A DNA stretch of 55,803 bases from Patulibacter sp. GTDB lineage: Bacteria > Actinomycetota > Thermoleophilia > Solirubrobacterales > Solirubrobacteraceae. This document shows positions 1 through 11,691 of this stretch, piece by piece. The notes beneath the pieces are model-generated. The model was not told where the DNA came from and ran no database searches. It saw nothing but the letters and a program-made list of their open reading frames with translations. The translations under genes were made by a program, and so were the position numbers. The stretch lies in contig NZ_JAURWA010000151.1 of NCBI RefSeq assembly GCF_030655195.1, positions 1 to 55,803 of the forward strand. Direction: 5' to 3'. Each line of letters starts with the position of its first letter. Within the stretch, counting starts at the first letter, position 1.

Positions 1-1028
1 GGCGAGCGCGGCGCCGGTCCCGGCCCCGCGAGCGCGCGGCGCCACCACGGCTCGGGCGGCTGGACGGCCACGGAGTCGCGCGTGGACTGCTCGCGCAGCA
101 CGGGGGAGAGCGCGACGCCGCGGGACGCCAGGCCCCGGCGCAGCGCGCGCTCCAGGTCGAGCACCGTGCCGCGTGCGCCGGGGTCCTCGGCCACGACCCG
201 GTCGATCGCGTCGAGGACGCCGTCGGGCAGGTCGGGTCGGCGCGGGCGCAGCGACGGGATGTGCGCGTGGGACCGCACGAGCGCGTCGGCGCGCTCCGGC
301 TTCCCGGCGGGGTGCTCGCCGACGAACGCCTCGTGCAGGATCACGCCGAGCGCCCACAGGTCGCCCGCCTCGTCGCCCTGCCCGCCCGTCAGGCGCTCCG
401 GCGCCATGTACGACAGGGTCCCGACGATGCGGCCCCTGCGGGTCTCCTCCTCGAGCTCCGTCGCCCGCGCGATCCCGAAGTCGGCGAGCTTCGCCGGCGG
501 GACGTGGGGGTGGCAGGCGGTGCCCGGTCCGGCGCCGCGCCGGACGCCGCGCGCGAAGGCGTCCGCCGGCACCAGGACGTTGCGCGGCGTGACGTCCCGG
601 TGGACGATCCCGTGGTCGTGCGCGTGGCGCAGGGCGACGCAGAGCGCGACGCCGATCTGCAGCAGCTCGTCGTCCGTGTGGGTGTCGTCGCGGATCGTCC
701 GCCGGAGCGTGTCGCCGGCGACGAACTCGGTGACGAGCCACGTGCAGCCCTCGGCGCTGGCCAGGCCGTAGGTGGTGACGACCGTCGGGTGCCCGAGGCG
801 GGCGGCTGCGCGGCCCTCGCCGAGTGCGCGGTCCCCGCCGTCGTTCGGGAGGCACTTCAGCGCGACGAGCCGGCCGAGGTTCTGGTCCTCCGCCATCCAC
901 ACCGTGCCCGCGCCGCCGCGGCCGAGGATCCGCACCAGGCCGTAGCGGCCGAGCACGACGTCGCCGGGCCGGCGGTCGCCGCCCGCGAGCGGCCGCAGGC
1001 GGGCCGCCGTCGGGGCCGCGTCGTCCAT
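1..1028 (-). CDS. Serine/threonine protein kinase (3' end outside window)
   Basis: Hanks-type Ser/Thr kinase read from an ATG at 1028 leftward to the window edge, so about 342 residues are visible and the C-terminus is missing. Visible motifs are the glycine loop GRGGAGTVW (about residues 36-44), the ATP-binding Lys in VALK (58), the catalytic loop HRDVTPRN (143-150), DFG (183-185) and an APE-like MAPERL. The catalytic-loop Lys of HRDxKPxN is replaced by Thr. About 20 extra residues lie between the catalytic loop and DFG. After the kinase domain the visible part becomes Pro/Gly/Ala-rich, and no transmembrane helix is seen before the edge. Its substrate is unknown. It is divergent from the gene at 1339. 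Confidence 0.9.
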   Translation of the reverse strand, partial: MDDAAPTAARLRPLAGGDRRPGDVVLGRYGLVRILGRGGAGTVWMAEDQNLGRLVALKCLPNDGGDRALGEGRAAARLGHPTVVTTYGLASAEGCTWLVTEFVAGDTLRRTIRDDTHTDDELLQIGVALCVALRHAHDHGIVHRDVTPRNVLVPADAFARGVRRGAGPGTACHPHVPPAKLADFGIARATELEEETRRGRIVGTLSYMAPERLTGGQGDEAGDLWALGVILHEAFVGEHPAGKPERADALVRSHAHIPSLRPRRPDLPDGVLDAIDRVVAEDPGARGTVLDLERALRRGLASRGVALSPVLREQSTRDSVAVQPPEPWWRRALAGPGPAPRS

Positions 1029-1338
1029 CACCGGTGGGGTGACGGGCGCGGCCTCGGAGAGAGAGGGGCCGTCCGTTCCGGGGGCGGCTGCGGTTCCCGT
1101 GCGCACGGCGCGGTCTTCGCCCCCGTGCGGGACACTCCTCCCGTCGGGCCGCGATCGGCGCGCTCGCGCCGGCGGCGTCCGTCCGGCGGTCGTCCGAGGA
1201 CCGGAGCGATCCCGGTTTGCAGGTGTTCCCGAAAAGAAGGACTCGCCGCCGGAAGGACGAAACGGCAGGCAAGACCGTCGGTAGCGTCCCTGAGGACCCG
1301 GCCGCACGCACCCCTCCCACCTTCCCCAGGAGCACCCC
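1029..1338. other. Intergenic region between divergent genes
   Basis: About 310 bases between the leftward kinase gene and the rightward membrane-protein gene. It must hold both promoters. A possible -10 (TAGCGT, 1282-1287) points toward the 1339 gene, but no convincing -35 accompanies it. A ribosome binding site (CCAGGAG) lies at 1326-1332. I see no RNA gene or further coding region. Confidence 0.5.
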
Positions 1339-2553
1339 GTGTCGTTCTTCGACGACGACGACTTCGATGAGCCCACCCACGTCGCCGATGCCCCTCGGCG
1401 CGATGGCGGGCGCCCGGGCGGGCTCGCGGGTTTCGTCCGCAACGCGGCCGGTGGCCGGGGCGGCGGCGGTGGCGGCGGTCGACGGACGGCCCCCGGCGGG
1501 ATCGACCCGCAGACCGCCCGCACGCGGCAGCTCGTCGCGCTGGGCGTCATCGTCCTCGTCCTCATCCTGCTGGTCTTCGCGGTCAACTCCTGCGTGAAGT
1601 CCGGGCGCACGTCCGCGCTGAAGGACTACTCCCGCGACGTCACGTCGGTGCTGCAGGAGTCGAGCTCCGAGGTCGCCGAGCCGATGTTCGCGGCGCTCTC
1701 CTCCGGCGAGGACGCGACGACGATCCAGTCCGCGCTGAACCGCCTCCGCGGCGTCGCCGAGGAGCAGGCCGAGACGGCCAAGAGCTTCAGCGAGCCGGGC
1801 GACGACAACGGCAAGGCCGCCCAGCGCGACCTCGAGCTGGCGATGAACCTCCGCGCCGAGGCGATCCGCGTGATCGCCGAGCAGGTGCCGGCGGCCAAGG
1901 CCGACGAGGGCACCGCCGACGCGGCGGTCCGCCAGATCGCCGGGCAGCTCAGCGCGTTCCTCGCGTCGGACGTCGTGATCCTCCAGCGCACCAAGCCGCT
2001 GATCGACCAGGCCCTGGCCGACAAGGACGTCAGCGGCGCCGACGTCAGCGCCCCGCGCACGGTCACGGACGTGACGGTCCTGGACCCGGTCACCGTGCAG
2101 GGCGCCCTGGGCGGCGGCGGCAGCTCGAGCGGCTCGTCGGGCAGCTCCTCCGGCCCCGTCCGCGACCGCTCCTCCGAGACCCCGACCGACCCGAACGTCA
2201 CGCACGGCACCAACCTCGCCGGCGTCTCGTTCGGCAGCACGGCCCTCACCGCAGGCACCCCCGCCGACGTCACCGGTCGGGCGATCTCGGTCCAGGTCCA
2301 GAACAGCGGCCAGGCGGACGAGACGAACCTCGAGGTCGGTGCGACGTTCACGCCGTCCGGCGGTCGGGCCGCGTCGACGAAGAAGGCGCTGGCCTCGATC
2401 GCCCAGGGCGCCACGAGCACCGTCGAGCTGGAGCTCCCCTCGGGCGTGCGGTCCGGACAGAGCGGCGAGCTGGTCATCACCGTCGGCGGCGTCCCCGGCG
2501 AGGAGAACCTCGACAACAACGAGGCGACCTACACCGTGACGATCGGCGGCTGA
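1339..2553 (+). CDS. Membrane-anchored protein with C-terminal CARDB-like domain
   Basis: 404-residue protein of unknown function. A GTG start is chosen because CCAGGAG sits 6 bases upstream. Residues 1-60 are acidic then Gly/Arg-rich and probably cytoplasmic. One transmembrane helix spans about 65-83, followed by an extracytoplasmic helical region (about 90-220). A Ser/Gly linker leads to a C-terminal beta-rich part (about 280-404) that resembles CARDB/Ig-like adhesion domains: regular alternation and an ending LDNNEATYTV typical of CARDB repeats. The next gene begins 4 bases after the stop, so they are likely co-transcribed. The function is inferred only as cell-surface. Confidence 0.8.
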   Translation: MSFFDDDDFDEPTHVADAPRRDGGRPGGLAGFVRNAAGGRGGGGGGGRRTAPGGIDPQTARTRQLVALGVIVLVLILLVFAVNSCVKSGRTSALKDYSRDVTSVLQESSSEVAEPMFAALSSGEDATTIQSALNRLRGVAEEQAETAKSFSEPGDDNGKAAQRDLELAMNLRAEAIRVIAEQVPAAKADEGTADAAVRQIAGQLSAFLASDVVILQRTKPLIDQALADKDVSGADVSAPRTVTDVTVLDPVTVQGALGGGGSSSGSSGSSSGPVRDRSSETPTDPNVTHGTNLAGVSFGSTALTAGTPADVTGRAISVQVQNSGQADETNLEVGATFTPSGGRAASTKKALASIAQGATSTVELELPSGVRSGQSGELVITVGGVPGEENLDNNEATYTVTIGG

Positions 2554-2557
2554 TCGG

Positions 2558-3124
2558 GTGGCCGGGAACGACGAGACGTTCCACCTGCTCGCCGTCGTCG
2601 GCGCCGGCCTCGCGCTCCTGGCCCTCGTCTGGCTCCTGGTGCTGTCGCTCCGGGTCCGGCGGCTGCGGCGCGACCAGGTCACCGTCCTGGGCGACCACGG
2701 CACGGACGACCTCGTCGCGCACGCGGCGGCCCTCAGCCGGCTCGTCACGCTCGAGACGGCCGAGTGGCGCACCGCGTCCGCCCGGCTCGCCGAGCGCATG
2801 GGCGGCATCGAGGGTGCCCTGCTGAACGTCTTCTCCCGCCACGGCCTCGTCCGCTACGACGCCTACGGCGAGCAGTCGGGCCAGCAGTCCTGCTCCCTGG
2901 CCCTGCTCGACGTGCGCGGCGACGGCTTCGTCATGACGTCGATCCACCACCGCGACCAGGCGCGCCTCTACATCCGGCGGATCAGCCGCGGCAAGCCGGA
3001 GCACCGCCTCGCCCCCGAGGAGGAGGACGCGCTCGCGCACGCCCTGCGCACCGGGGCGATCACGGCGGACGGCACCATCGACGGCGTCGCCGCCGAGCCG
3101 CGCGAGGGCGTCGACGAGGCCTGA
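2558..3124 (+). CDS. DUF4446 family membrane protein
   Basis: 188-residue protein with an N-terminal transmembrane helix (about residues 10-28), a basic and heptad-like stretch, then a compact domain containing GLVRYDAYGE, a short Ser/Gln run and a segment around SIHHRDQARLYIR. This arrangement matches DUF4446, a family of unknown function widespread in Gram-positive bacteria. Start GTG at 2558, nearly touching the upstream gene, suggests one operon with the CARDB-like protein. The DUF assignment is from remembered family pattern, not a search. Confidence 0.8.
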   Translation: MAGNDETFHLLAVVGAGLALLALVWLLVLSLRVRRLRRDQVTVLGDHGTDDLVAHAAALSRLVTLETAEWRTASARLAERMGGIEGALLNVFSRHGLVRYDAYGEQSGQQSCSLALLDVRGDGFVMTSIHHRDQARLYIRRISRGKPEHRLAPEEEDALAHALRTGAITADGTIDGVAAEPREGVDEA

Positions 3125-3170
3125 GGTCGACCACCGGGCACGAACCCGCGTGACCCGTCGGTGAAGTGGG

Positions 3171-3198
3171 TGGACATCCGCAGGCCGGCGAGTATTCT
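3171..3198 (+). promoter_or_regulatory. Promoter of the HNH gene
   Basis: TGGACA (3171-3176), 16-base spacer, TATTCT (3193-3198). This is the best sigma-70-like promoter in the window. The predicted transcript start (about 3205) falls after the ATG at 3201, which questions that start codon. Confidence 0.6.
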
Positions 3199-3200
3199 CG

Positions 3201-3923
3201 ATGGCCGGAGTGCGGGTGTTGCACACGGGAGAGCCCTCAGCCACCGTCGTGACCCTGCCGCCCCGCGGCGCCGGAGCTCCTCCGGTCCAGCCCAGGGGTG
3301 GTGGACACGCCACTGCGCGCCAACGCCGCTCGGGGACCAAGGCCGGTCCCTCGAAGGGTGCGCCGGTCGCCTCCGCGACGACCACCGAGGCGTCGCTCTC
3401 CGCCGGACCCGCCACGGCGCCCAGCTCCCACGTGCTCGTCCTGAACGCGACGTACGAGCCGATACACGTGTGCGGCATCAAGCGCGCGGCCGTGCTCCTG
3501 CTGAAGGAGAAGGCGGAGGTCATCGAGAACGGCGACGGCGAGCTGCACGCCGAGCACACCGCCATGGCGCGCCCCGCGATCATCCGGCTGCGCACCTACG
3601 CCCCGGTGCCCCGCCGCAGCCGCCGGCGGCTGACGCGTCGCGCCGTCTTCGCCCGCGACGACTGGACCTGCCAGTACTGCGGCGACCATCGCGACCTCAC
3701 CGTCGACCACGTCATCCCGCGCTCCAAGGGCGGCTCCTCGGAGTGGGAGAACATCGTCGCGTGCTGCTCGTCGTGCAACCGGCGCAAGGCCGACCGCCTC
3801 CCGCACCAGGCGCGCATGTTCCCGAAGACCACGCCGCGCCCTCCGCACCCGTCCGTCTTCATCCAGGTCGCGTGCCCGCGCATACCGCCGAGCTGGGACT
3901 ACTGGCTCGACGCCGCGGCGTAG
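3201..3923 (+). CDS. HNH endonuclease family protein
   Basis: 240 residues if started at ATG 3201. A low-complexity, probably non-conserved N-terminus (1-74) precedes a conserved core beginning around VLVLNATYEPIHV. The HNH/zinc motif is CQYC (157-160), VDHVIPRSKGG (168 onward), ENIVACCSSCNRRK (183-196), giving two CxxC pairs, the catalytic His 170 and Asn 184. This is the standalone HNH family common in actinobacteria, whose biological role is poorly defined. The promoter just upstream predicts a transcript start near 3205, so GTG 3210 or GTG 3216 in the same frame may be the true, nearly leaderless start. No partner restriction or methylase gene is adjacent. Confidence 0.85.
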   Translation: MAGVRVLHTGEPSATVVTLPPRGAGAPPVQPRGGGHATARQRRSGTKAGPSKGAPVASATTTEASLSAGPATAPSSHVLVLNATYEPIHVCGIKRAAVLLLKEKAEVIENGDGELHAEHTAMARPAIIRLRTYAPVPRRSRRRLTRRAVFARDDWTCQYCGDHRDLTVDHVIPRSKGGSSEWENIVACCSSCNRRKADRLPHQARMFPKTTPRPPHPSVFIQVACPRIPPSWDYWLDAAA

Positions 3924-4109
3924 CCTCGCCCGAGCCGGGCAGGGCGCCGAGGTCGGCGCAGCTCCCGGTGGTCTCCCGCCGAGATGCGCACCGGCATCAC
4001 CTCGTCGCGACGATCGTCGTCTCGTCGGTCGGCCCCGAGGAGACGACCATGGTGGACCGGCTGTCCGGTCACGTCCACGGCGGGAACCGCACGCGCTCCC
4101 CACAACGAC

Positions 4110-4135
4110 GCGCGGCGCCCCGAAGGACGCCGCGC
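4110..4135. terminator. Strong hairpin, UUCG loop on minus strand
   Basis: An 11-base-pair stem (one G-U on the minus-strand RNA) closed by C(UUCG)G when read on the minus strand. No U-tract follows on either strand, so termination is inferred from stem strength only. It could end the minus-strand transcript proposed at 4346 or the HNH transcript. Confidence 0.4.
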
Positions 4136-4234
4136 TGAGTGTGCCGGGGGTGATCCCGACCGAGGTTCCGCTCCCCACCGTGCCAGTAACACGGGTGCGT
4201 ATCCGCTGGGACCAGGGCTGACCCTCGATCGGCA

Positions 4235-4252
4235 GTGACGCGTGAGCGTCAC
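4235..4252. repeat. Perfect 7-bp hairpin
   Basis: GTGACGC and GCGTCAC arms around a 4-base loop (GTGA on the plus strand). It sits 15 bases from a second hairpin, next to Shine-Dalgarno-like sequences. Confidence 0.6.
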
Positions 4253-4267
4253 CGACCTCCCGGATGA

Positions 4268-4284
4268 CCGTCGTCAGACGACGG
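4268..4284. repeat. Near-perfect palindrome
   Basis: CCGTCGTC and GACGACGG arms around one base; in RNA the inner pairs would open to a small loop. On the minus strand it contains the TGA that ends the possible 23-codon reading frame starting at 4345. Confidence 0.55.
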
Positions 4285-4352
4285 CCACCTCCTGAGTCCC
4301 GGAATTACTGTCGTAGATTCGGACCACCTCCTTTCTCTGGTGCAGTTCCTCG

Positions 4353-4382
4353 AACCTAGCAGGACGATTCGCGGAGGTCGAA
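4353..4382 (-). promoter_or_regulatory. Possible minus-strand promoter
   Basis: On the minus strand TTCGAC (4382-4377), 18-base spacer, TAGGTT (4358-4353), predicting a transcript start near 4346 just before the 16S-complementary stretch. The -35 match is weak, so this is inference. Confidence 0.35.
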
Positions 4383-4500
4383 CGACAACCGGATCACCGT
4401 CCCTCACTCGTCCTGCGGGTTCGAGTCCGACCCGCCGATGCGGGACGGACCGTCCCGGCTGCGGGGCCCCCGACGGCCCTCGGACCGCGCGCGATCCGGC

Positions 4501-4530
4501 TCCGGGGGATCGGCACCGCCGACCCCCGGA
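4501..4530. terminator. GC-rich hairpin downstream of gyrA
   Basis: Roughly 13-base-pair stem with a single bulged A and a 3-base loop, no T-run. Second of two strong hairpins following gyrA. Confidence 0.4.
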
Positions 4531-4579
4531 ACGACGGAGGGGGCACGACCGACCGGCCGCACCCCCTCGTCACCGCATC

Positions 4580-4598
4580 TCCGGGCCCGAGGCCCGGA
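4580..4598 (-). terminator. gyrA terminator hairpin
   Basis: Perfect 8-base-pair stem with a 3-base loop beginning 5 bases after the gyrA stop codon. No T-tract, as is usual for such GC-rich genomes; the position makes termination likely. Confidence 0.5.
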
Positions 4599-4603
4599 AC
4601 CGA

Positions 4604-7267
4604 TCACTCCCCGTCGGGGACGTCCTCGTCCTCGTCGCGGTTGACGGTGCCGGGCGTGTCGTCCGCCTCGTCCTCGGGCGCCTCGTCGGAGCCCTGGTCC
4701 ACCGGCTCGGACTCCACCACGTCGTCCGGCACCGGCGCGTCGGCGGCGGACAGGTCGACGGGGCCACCGCTGACCAGCGGGTTGCCCTCGGCGTCGACGA
4801 GCTCCTCGACGACGTCGGTCGTCTCGTCCTCGAGGATCCGGGCGATCGCGGAGACGCGGTCGTCGGACTTCATGTTCATGACCTTGACGCCCTGCGAGTT
4901 GCGGCCGTAGCGGTTGATGCCGCGCACGGCGGTCCGCTGGACCATGCCGCCCTCGCTGATGAAGACGAGGCCCTCGTGCTCACGGACGACCAGGGCGCCG
5001 GCCAGGCCGCCCTTGCTCTCGGTCAGCTGGATCGTCTTGACGCCCTTCGCCCCGCGCGAGGTCTTGCGGTACTCGCGGATCAGCGTGCGCTTGCCGAAGC
5101 CGTTCTCGGTGATCACGAGCAGGTCGAAGTCGTCGCGGGCGACGTCCATCGCGATGACCTGGCCGTCCCCGACGTCCATGCCGCGGACGCCGGAGGTGTC
5201 GCGGCCCATCGAGCGCGCGTCGTCCTCGGAGAAGCGGACGGTCAGCCCGGCCTTGGAGACCATCACGACCTCGTCGCCGTCGTCGACGCCGCGGACGGCG
5301 ACGAGCTCGTCGTCGTCGCGGATCTTGATGGCGATGATGCCGTCGGCCTTGATCGGCGTGTTGTACTGCTGCAGCTCGGTCTTCTTCACCGTGCCGGAGC
5401 GGGTGGCGAAGATCAGGAACTCGGTCTCCGTGAAGTCGCGCGTGGAGAGCACGGACTGGATGCGCTCGCCCTCGCGCAGCGGCAGCACGTTGCCCAGGTA
5501 GCGGCCCTTCGCGGTGCGCGAGGCCTCCGGCAGCTCGTAGACCTTGGAGCGGTAGACCTTGCCGCGGTTGGAGAAGAACAGCAGGTAGTCGTGGCTCGAG
5601 CACACGAAGAGGTGCTCGATGTAGTCGCCGTCCTTCATGTCCATCCCGGTGACCCCGCGGCCGCCGCGCTGCTGCTGGCGGTAGGTGGCCAGCGGCAGGG
5701 ACTTGATGTAGCCGGACTGCGTGATCGTGATGACCATCTGCTGGTCGGCGATCAGGTCCTCGATGTCGATGTCGCCTTCCGCGTGGGTGATGAGCGTCTT
5801 GCGCTCGTCCCCGAAGCGGTCGCGGATCTCGGTCATCTCCTCCTTGATGAGGTCGAGCACCTTCTGCTCGTCGCCCAGGAGCTCGCGGAGCTCCTTGATG
5901 CGCTCCATGACGTCGGCGTGCTCGCCGCGGATCGCGTCGCTCTCCAGCGCGGTCAGCTGCGAGAGGCGCAGGTCGAGGATGGCCTGGGCCTGGATCAGCG
6001 TGAGGCCGAACTGGGCGATCAGCTCGCCGCGGGCCGTCTCGCGGTCCTTCGACCCGCGGATCACGGCGATCACGGCGTCGAGGTTGTCCAGCGCGATGAG
6101 CAGGCCCTCGAGGACGTGCGCGCGGGCCTCCTTCTGCGCCAGCTCGTACTTCGCGCGGCGGACGACGACCTCGCGCTGATGGCCGACGTAGGCCGTCAGC
6201 ACCTGCTGCAGGTTCAGCGTGCGCGGCACGCCGTCCAGCAGCGCGACCATGTTGACGCCGAACGTCGTCTGCATGTTCGTGTGCTTGTAGAGCTTGTTCA
6301 GCACCACCTTCGGCAGCACGTCGCGCTTGAGCTCGATGACCAGGCGCATGCCGCGGCGGTCAGTCTCGTCGCGGATGTCGGAGATCTCGGGGATCTTCTT
6401 GTCGCGCACCAGGTCGGCGATCTTGACGATCAGGCCGTTCTCGCCGCCCTTCTTGACCTCGTAGGGCAGCTCGGTGACGATGATCGCCTCCTTGCCCTGC
6501 GCCAGCGGCTCGATGTGCGCCTTGGCCTGGACGCGGATCTTGCCGCGACCGGTCTCGTAGGCGTCCTTGATGCCCTGGTACCCGAGGATGATCCCGGCGG
6601 TGGGGAAGTCCGGGCCCTTGAGGTGCTGCATGAGCCCCTCGACCGAGATCGACGGGTCGTCGATGAACGCGATCGTGGCGTCGATCGTCTCGCGCAGGTT
6701 GTGCGGCGGGATCTTCGTCGCCATGCCGACGGCGATGCCGGCGGAGCCGTTGACCAGCAGGTTGGGGTAGCGCGACGGCAGGACCGTCGGCTCCATCTTG
6801 CGGCCGTCGTAGTTCGGCGTGAAGTCGACGGTGTCCATGTCGAGATCGCGCAGCATCTCGAGGGACAGGCGCGTCAGGCGCGCCTCGGTGTACCGCATGG
6901 CCGCGGCGTCGTCGTCGTCGATCGAGCCGAAGTTGCCCTGACCGTCGACGAGCTCGTAGCGCATCGAGAAGTCCTGGGCCAGGCGCACGAGGGTGTCGTA
7001 GATCGACGCGTCGCCGTGCGGGTGGTAGTTGCCCATCACCTCGCCGACGATGCGCGCGCACTTGGCGTACGGCCGGGTCGGGCCGATGCCCAGCTCGGAC
7101 ATCCCGAAGAGGACGCGGCGGTGCACGGGCTTCAGGCCGTCGCGCACGTCCGGGAGCGCCCGGCCGACGATGACGGACATCGCGTAGTCGAGGTACGCGG
7201 TGCGCATCTCGTCCTCGAGGGCGCGGGGCTCGATGTTGCCCCCGCTGAGGGCGTCGGTCGTCGCCAT
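4604..7267 (-). CDS. gyrA: DNA gyrase subunit A
   Basis: 887-residue GyrA, the breakage-reunion subunit of the A2B2 gyrase that introduces negative supercoils. The winged-helix/tower core begins near residue 10. The catalytic Tyr is Tyr126 in AMRYTEARL. The quinolone-determining region reads [10 protein letters not shown] (82-91), so the E. coli Ser83 equivalent is Ala87, as in mycobacteria, while Asp91 (Asp87 equivalent) is kept. A GyrA-box QQRGGRG sits near residue 530 and starts the DNA-wrapping C-terminal domain. The last 30 or so residues are a very acidic tail. ATG start, 43 bases downstream of gyrB, so the two are likely co-transcribed. Confidence 0.99.
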   Translation of the reverse strand: MATTDALSGGNIEPRALEDEMRTAYLDYAMSVIVGRALPDVRDGLKPVHRRVLFGMSELGIGPTRPYAKCARIVGEVMGNYHPHGDASIYDTLVRLAQDFSMRYELVDGQGNFGSIDDDDAAAMRYTEARLTRLSLEMLRDLDMDTVDFTPNYDGRKMEPTVLPSRYPNLLVNGSAGIAVGMATKIPPHNLRETIDATIAFIDDPSISVEGLMQHLKGPDFPTAGIILGYQGIKDAYETGRGKIRVQAKAHIEPLAQGKEAIIVTELPYEVKKGGENGLIVKIADLVRDKKIPEISDIRDETDRRGMRLVIELKRDVLPKVVLNKLYKHTNMQTTFGVNMVALLDGVPRTLNLQQVLTAYVGHQREVVVRRAKYELAQKEARAHVLEGLLIALDNLDAVIAVIRGSKDRETARGELIAQFGLTLIQAQAILDLRLSQLTALESDAIRGEHADVMERIKELRELLGDEQKVLDLIKEEMTEIRDRFGDERKTLITHAEGDIDIEDLIADQQMVITITQSGYIKSLPLATYRQQQRGGRGVTGMDMKDGDYIEHLFVCSSHDYLLFFSNRGKVYRSKVYELPEASRTAKGRYLGNVLPLREGERIQSVLSTRDFTETEFLIFATRSGTVKKTELQQYNTPIKADGIIAIKIRDDDELVAVRGVDDGDEVVMVSKAGLTVRFSEDDARSMGRDTSGVRGMDVGDGQVIAMDVARDDFDLLVITENGFGKRTLIREYRKTSRGAKGVKTIQLTESKGGLAGALVVREHEGLVFISEGGMVQRTAVRGINRYGRNSQGVKVMNMKSDDRVSAIARILEDETTDVVEELVDAEGNPLVSGGPVDLSAADAPVPDDVVESEPVDQGSDEAPEDEADDTPGTVNRDEDEDVPDGE

Positions 7268-7310
7268 GGATCAGGCTCCGGGTACGTGGGTGGTGAAGGT
7301 CGGGTGGGGC

Positions 7311-10472
<3,162 letters not shown>

Positions 10473-10476
<4 letters not shown>

Positions 10477-11660
10477 GACGACGACCCCGCCCGCCGGCCG
10501 CCGGCCACCGCGGTGGCGACCGCCGACCCCGGCGTCACGTCGATGCGCCCCACCGCGGCGTCGTCGGCGCCGGGGACGTGCGACGCCTCCGTCACCGTCA
10601 CCAGGGCCTGACCCCGCTCGCTGATCAGCCCGACCAGGCGCTCGCGGCGGTCGGCGTCCAGCTCGCTCATCACGTCGTCGAGCAGCAGCACCGGGCGCGA
10701 TCCCGACGCGTCCTCCATCACGTCGGCCTCCCCGAGGAGGAGCGCCAGGAGCGAGAGCCGCTGCTCGCCCTGCGACCCGAAGCGCGTGATCAGCCGCCCG
10801 TCGCGGCGGACCGCCAGGTCGTCGCGGTGCGGCCCGTGGTGGGTGAAACCGCGCTCGAGGTCGCCGGCGTGGCGCTCCTGCAGCGCGGCGAGCACGACCT
10901 CCGGATCCTCGGCGGCACGGGGCCGGTACGAGATCTCGAGCTCACCCGACAGCCCGAGCTGCGCGGCCCGCTCGTTCACGGCCGGACGGATCGCCTCCGC
11001 CGTCTCGCGGCGCGCCACGGTCAACCCGGCCGCCGCCTCGGCCAGCGTCCGGTCCCACGGCGCCAGCTCCTGTCCCGCCCGGTCGGCGTCGACCCCACGC
11101 GCGCGGAGCGACGAGAGGAGCGCGTTGCGCTGCCGCAGGGCCTCGTGGAACGCCCGCCGGACCGGCATCGAGGCCGGTCGCAGGACCGCGAGGAGCTGGT
11201 CGAGATGGGCGCGCCGCAACGCGGGACCGCCCTTCACGAGGACCATCCGATCCGGGAGGAAGACGCTCATCCTCGGGCGGGCCGGGTGGTCGAGCAGCGT
11301 CTCGACCGGGGACCCGTCGACCCGCAGGCGCCTGCCGCGGGGGGCCGCGGGGTCGATGCCCACGGAGAAGACGCTCGGCCCGGACGGGGCCATCACCGTC
11401 GCGGCGGCGTGACCGATCTCGGCGCCGCGACGGACGAGGTCCGCGTCGGCGGCCTGCCGGAACGACCGGCCGGTGCACGCCAGGTACGCGGCCTCGAGCA
11501 GGTTCGTCTTGCCGGCGCCGTTGGGGCCCGCGACGACGGTGAGCCCCGGTCCGAGCTCCACGTCCGCCTCGACGTAGGTCCGGACGTCCCGGACCCGCAG
11601 GCCGACCAGGTGCGTCGCCACCGCCGCCGTGCCCGCCCGGGGCGCGTCCGTCGTGGCCAC
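10473..11660 (-). CDS. recF: DNA replication and repair protein RecF
   Basis: 395-residue SMC-like ATPase that helps load RecA at gaps through RecOR. Walker A is GPNGAGKTN (45-53), the signature region GSQGEQRLSL and Walker B PVLLLDDVMSELD near the C-terminus. The N-terminus carries a short extension of about 15 residues before LVGLRVRDVRTY. The last 30 residues are Ala/Gly-rich. It lies 31 bases downstream of dnaN and overlaps the DUF721 start by 4 bases, so dnaN-recF-DUF721 are likely one transcript. Confidence 0.97.
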
Positions 11661-11691
11661 GTGGTCGCCGGAGGCCGGGATCCCGCCTGCC

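Larger units (their letters stand above)
3924..4603. other. 680-base gap with hairpins and an extended Shine-Dalgarno-like sequence
   Basis: No convincing protein gene. The gap separates the 3' ends of HNH and gyrA, which converge here. It holds hairpins at 4110-4135, 4235-4252, 4268-4284, 4501-4530 and 4580-4598. A 16-base complement to the 3' tail of 16S rRNA lies at 4321-4336 (minus strand), with two weaker copies at 4283-4294 and 4252-4263. A possible minus-strand promoter lies at 4353-4382. The last two hairpins probably terminate gyrA; the rest are treated as a finding. Confidence 0.6.

Noticed and set aside
3899..4252. 117-codon minus-strand frame starting at GTG 4252 after GGGAGG
   Set aside because: Arg/Pro/Gly-rich without domain character, overlaps the HNH 3' end and crosses strong hairpins. 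Kept only as part of the RNA-element finding.
4321..4336. Possible relic of the 3' end of a 16S rRNA gene on the plus strand
   Set aside because: Similarity stops after about 16 bases; no upstream 16S sequence (such as GTAACAAGG) is present, so a minus-strand ribosome-binding sequence is more likely.
4405..4440. Sequence resembling a tRNA T arm (GGGTTCGAGTCC) on the plus strand
   Set aside because: The flanking bases do not form a T stem, and no D arm, anticodon arm or matching acceptor strand lies upstream.
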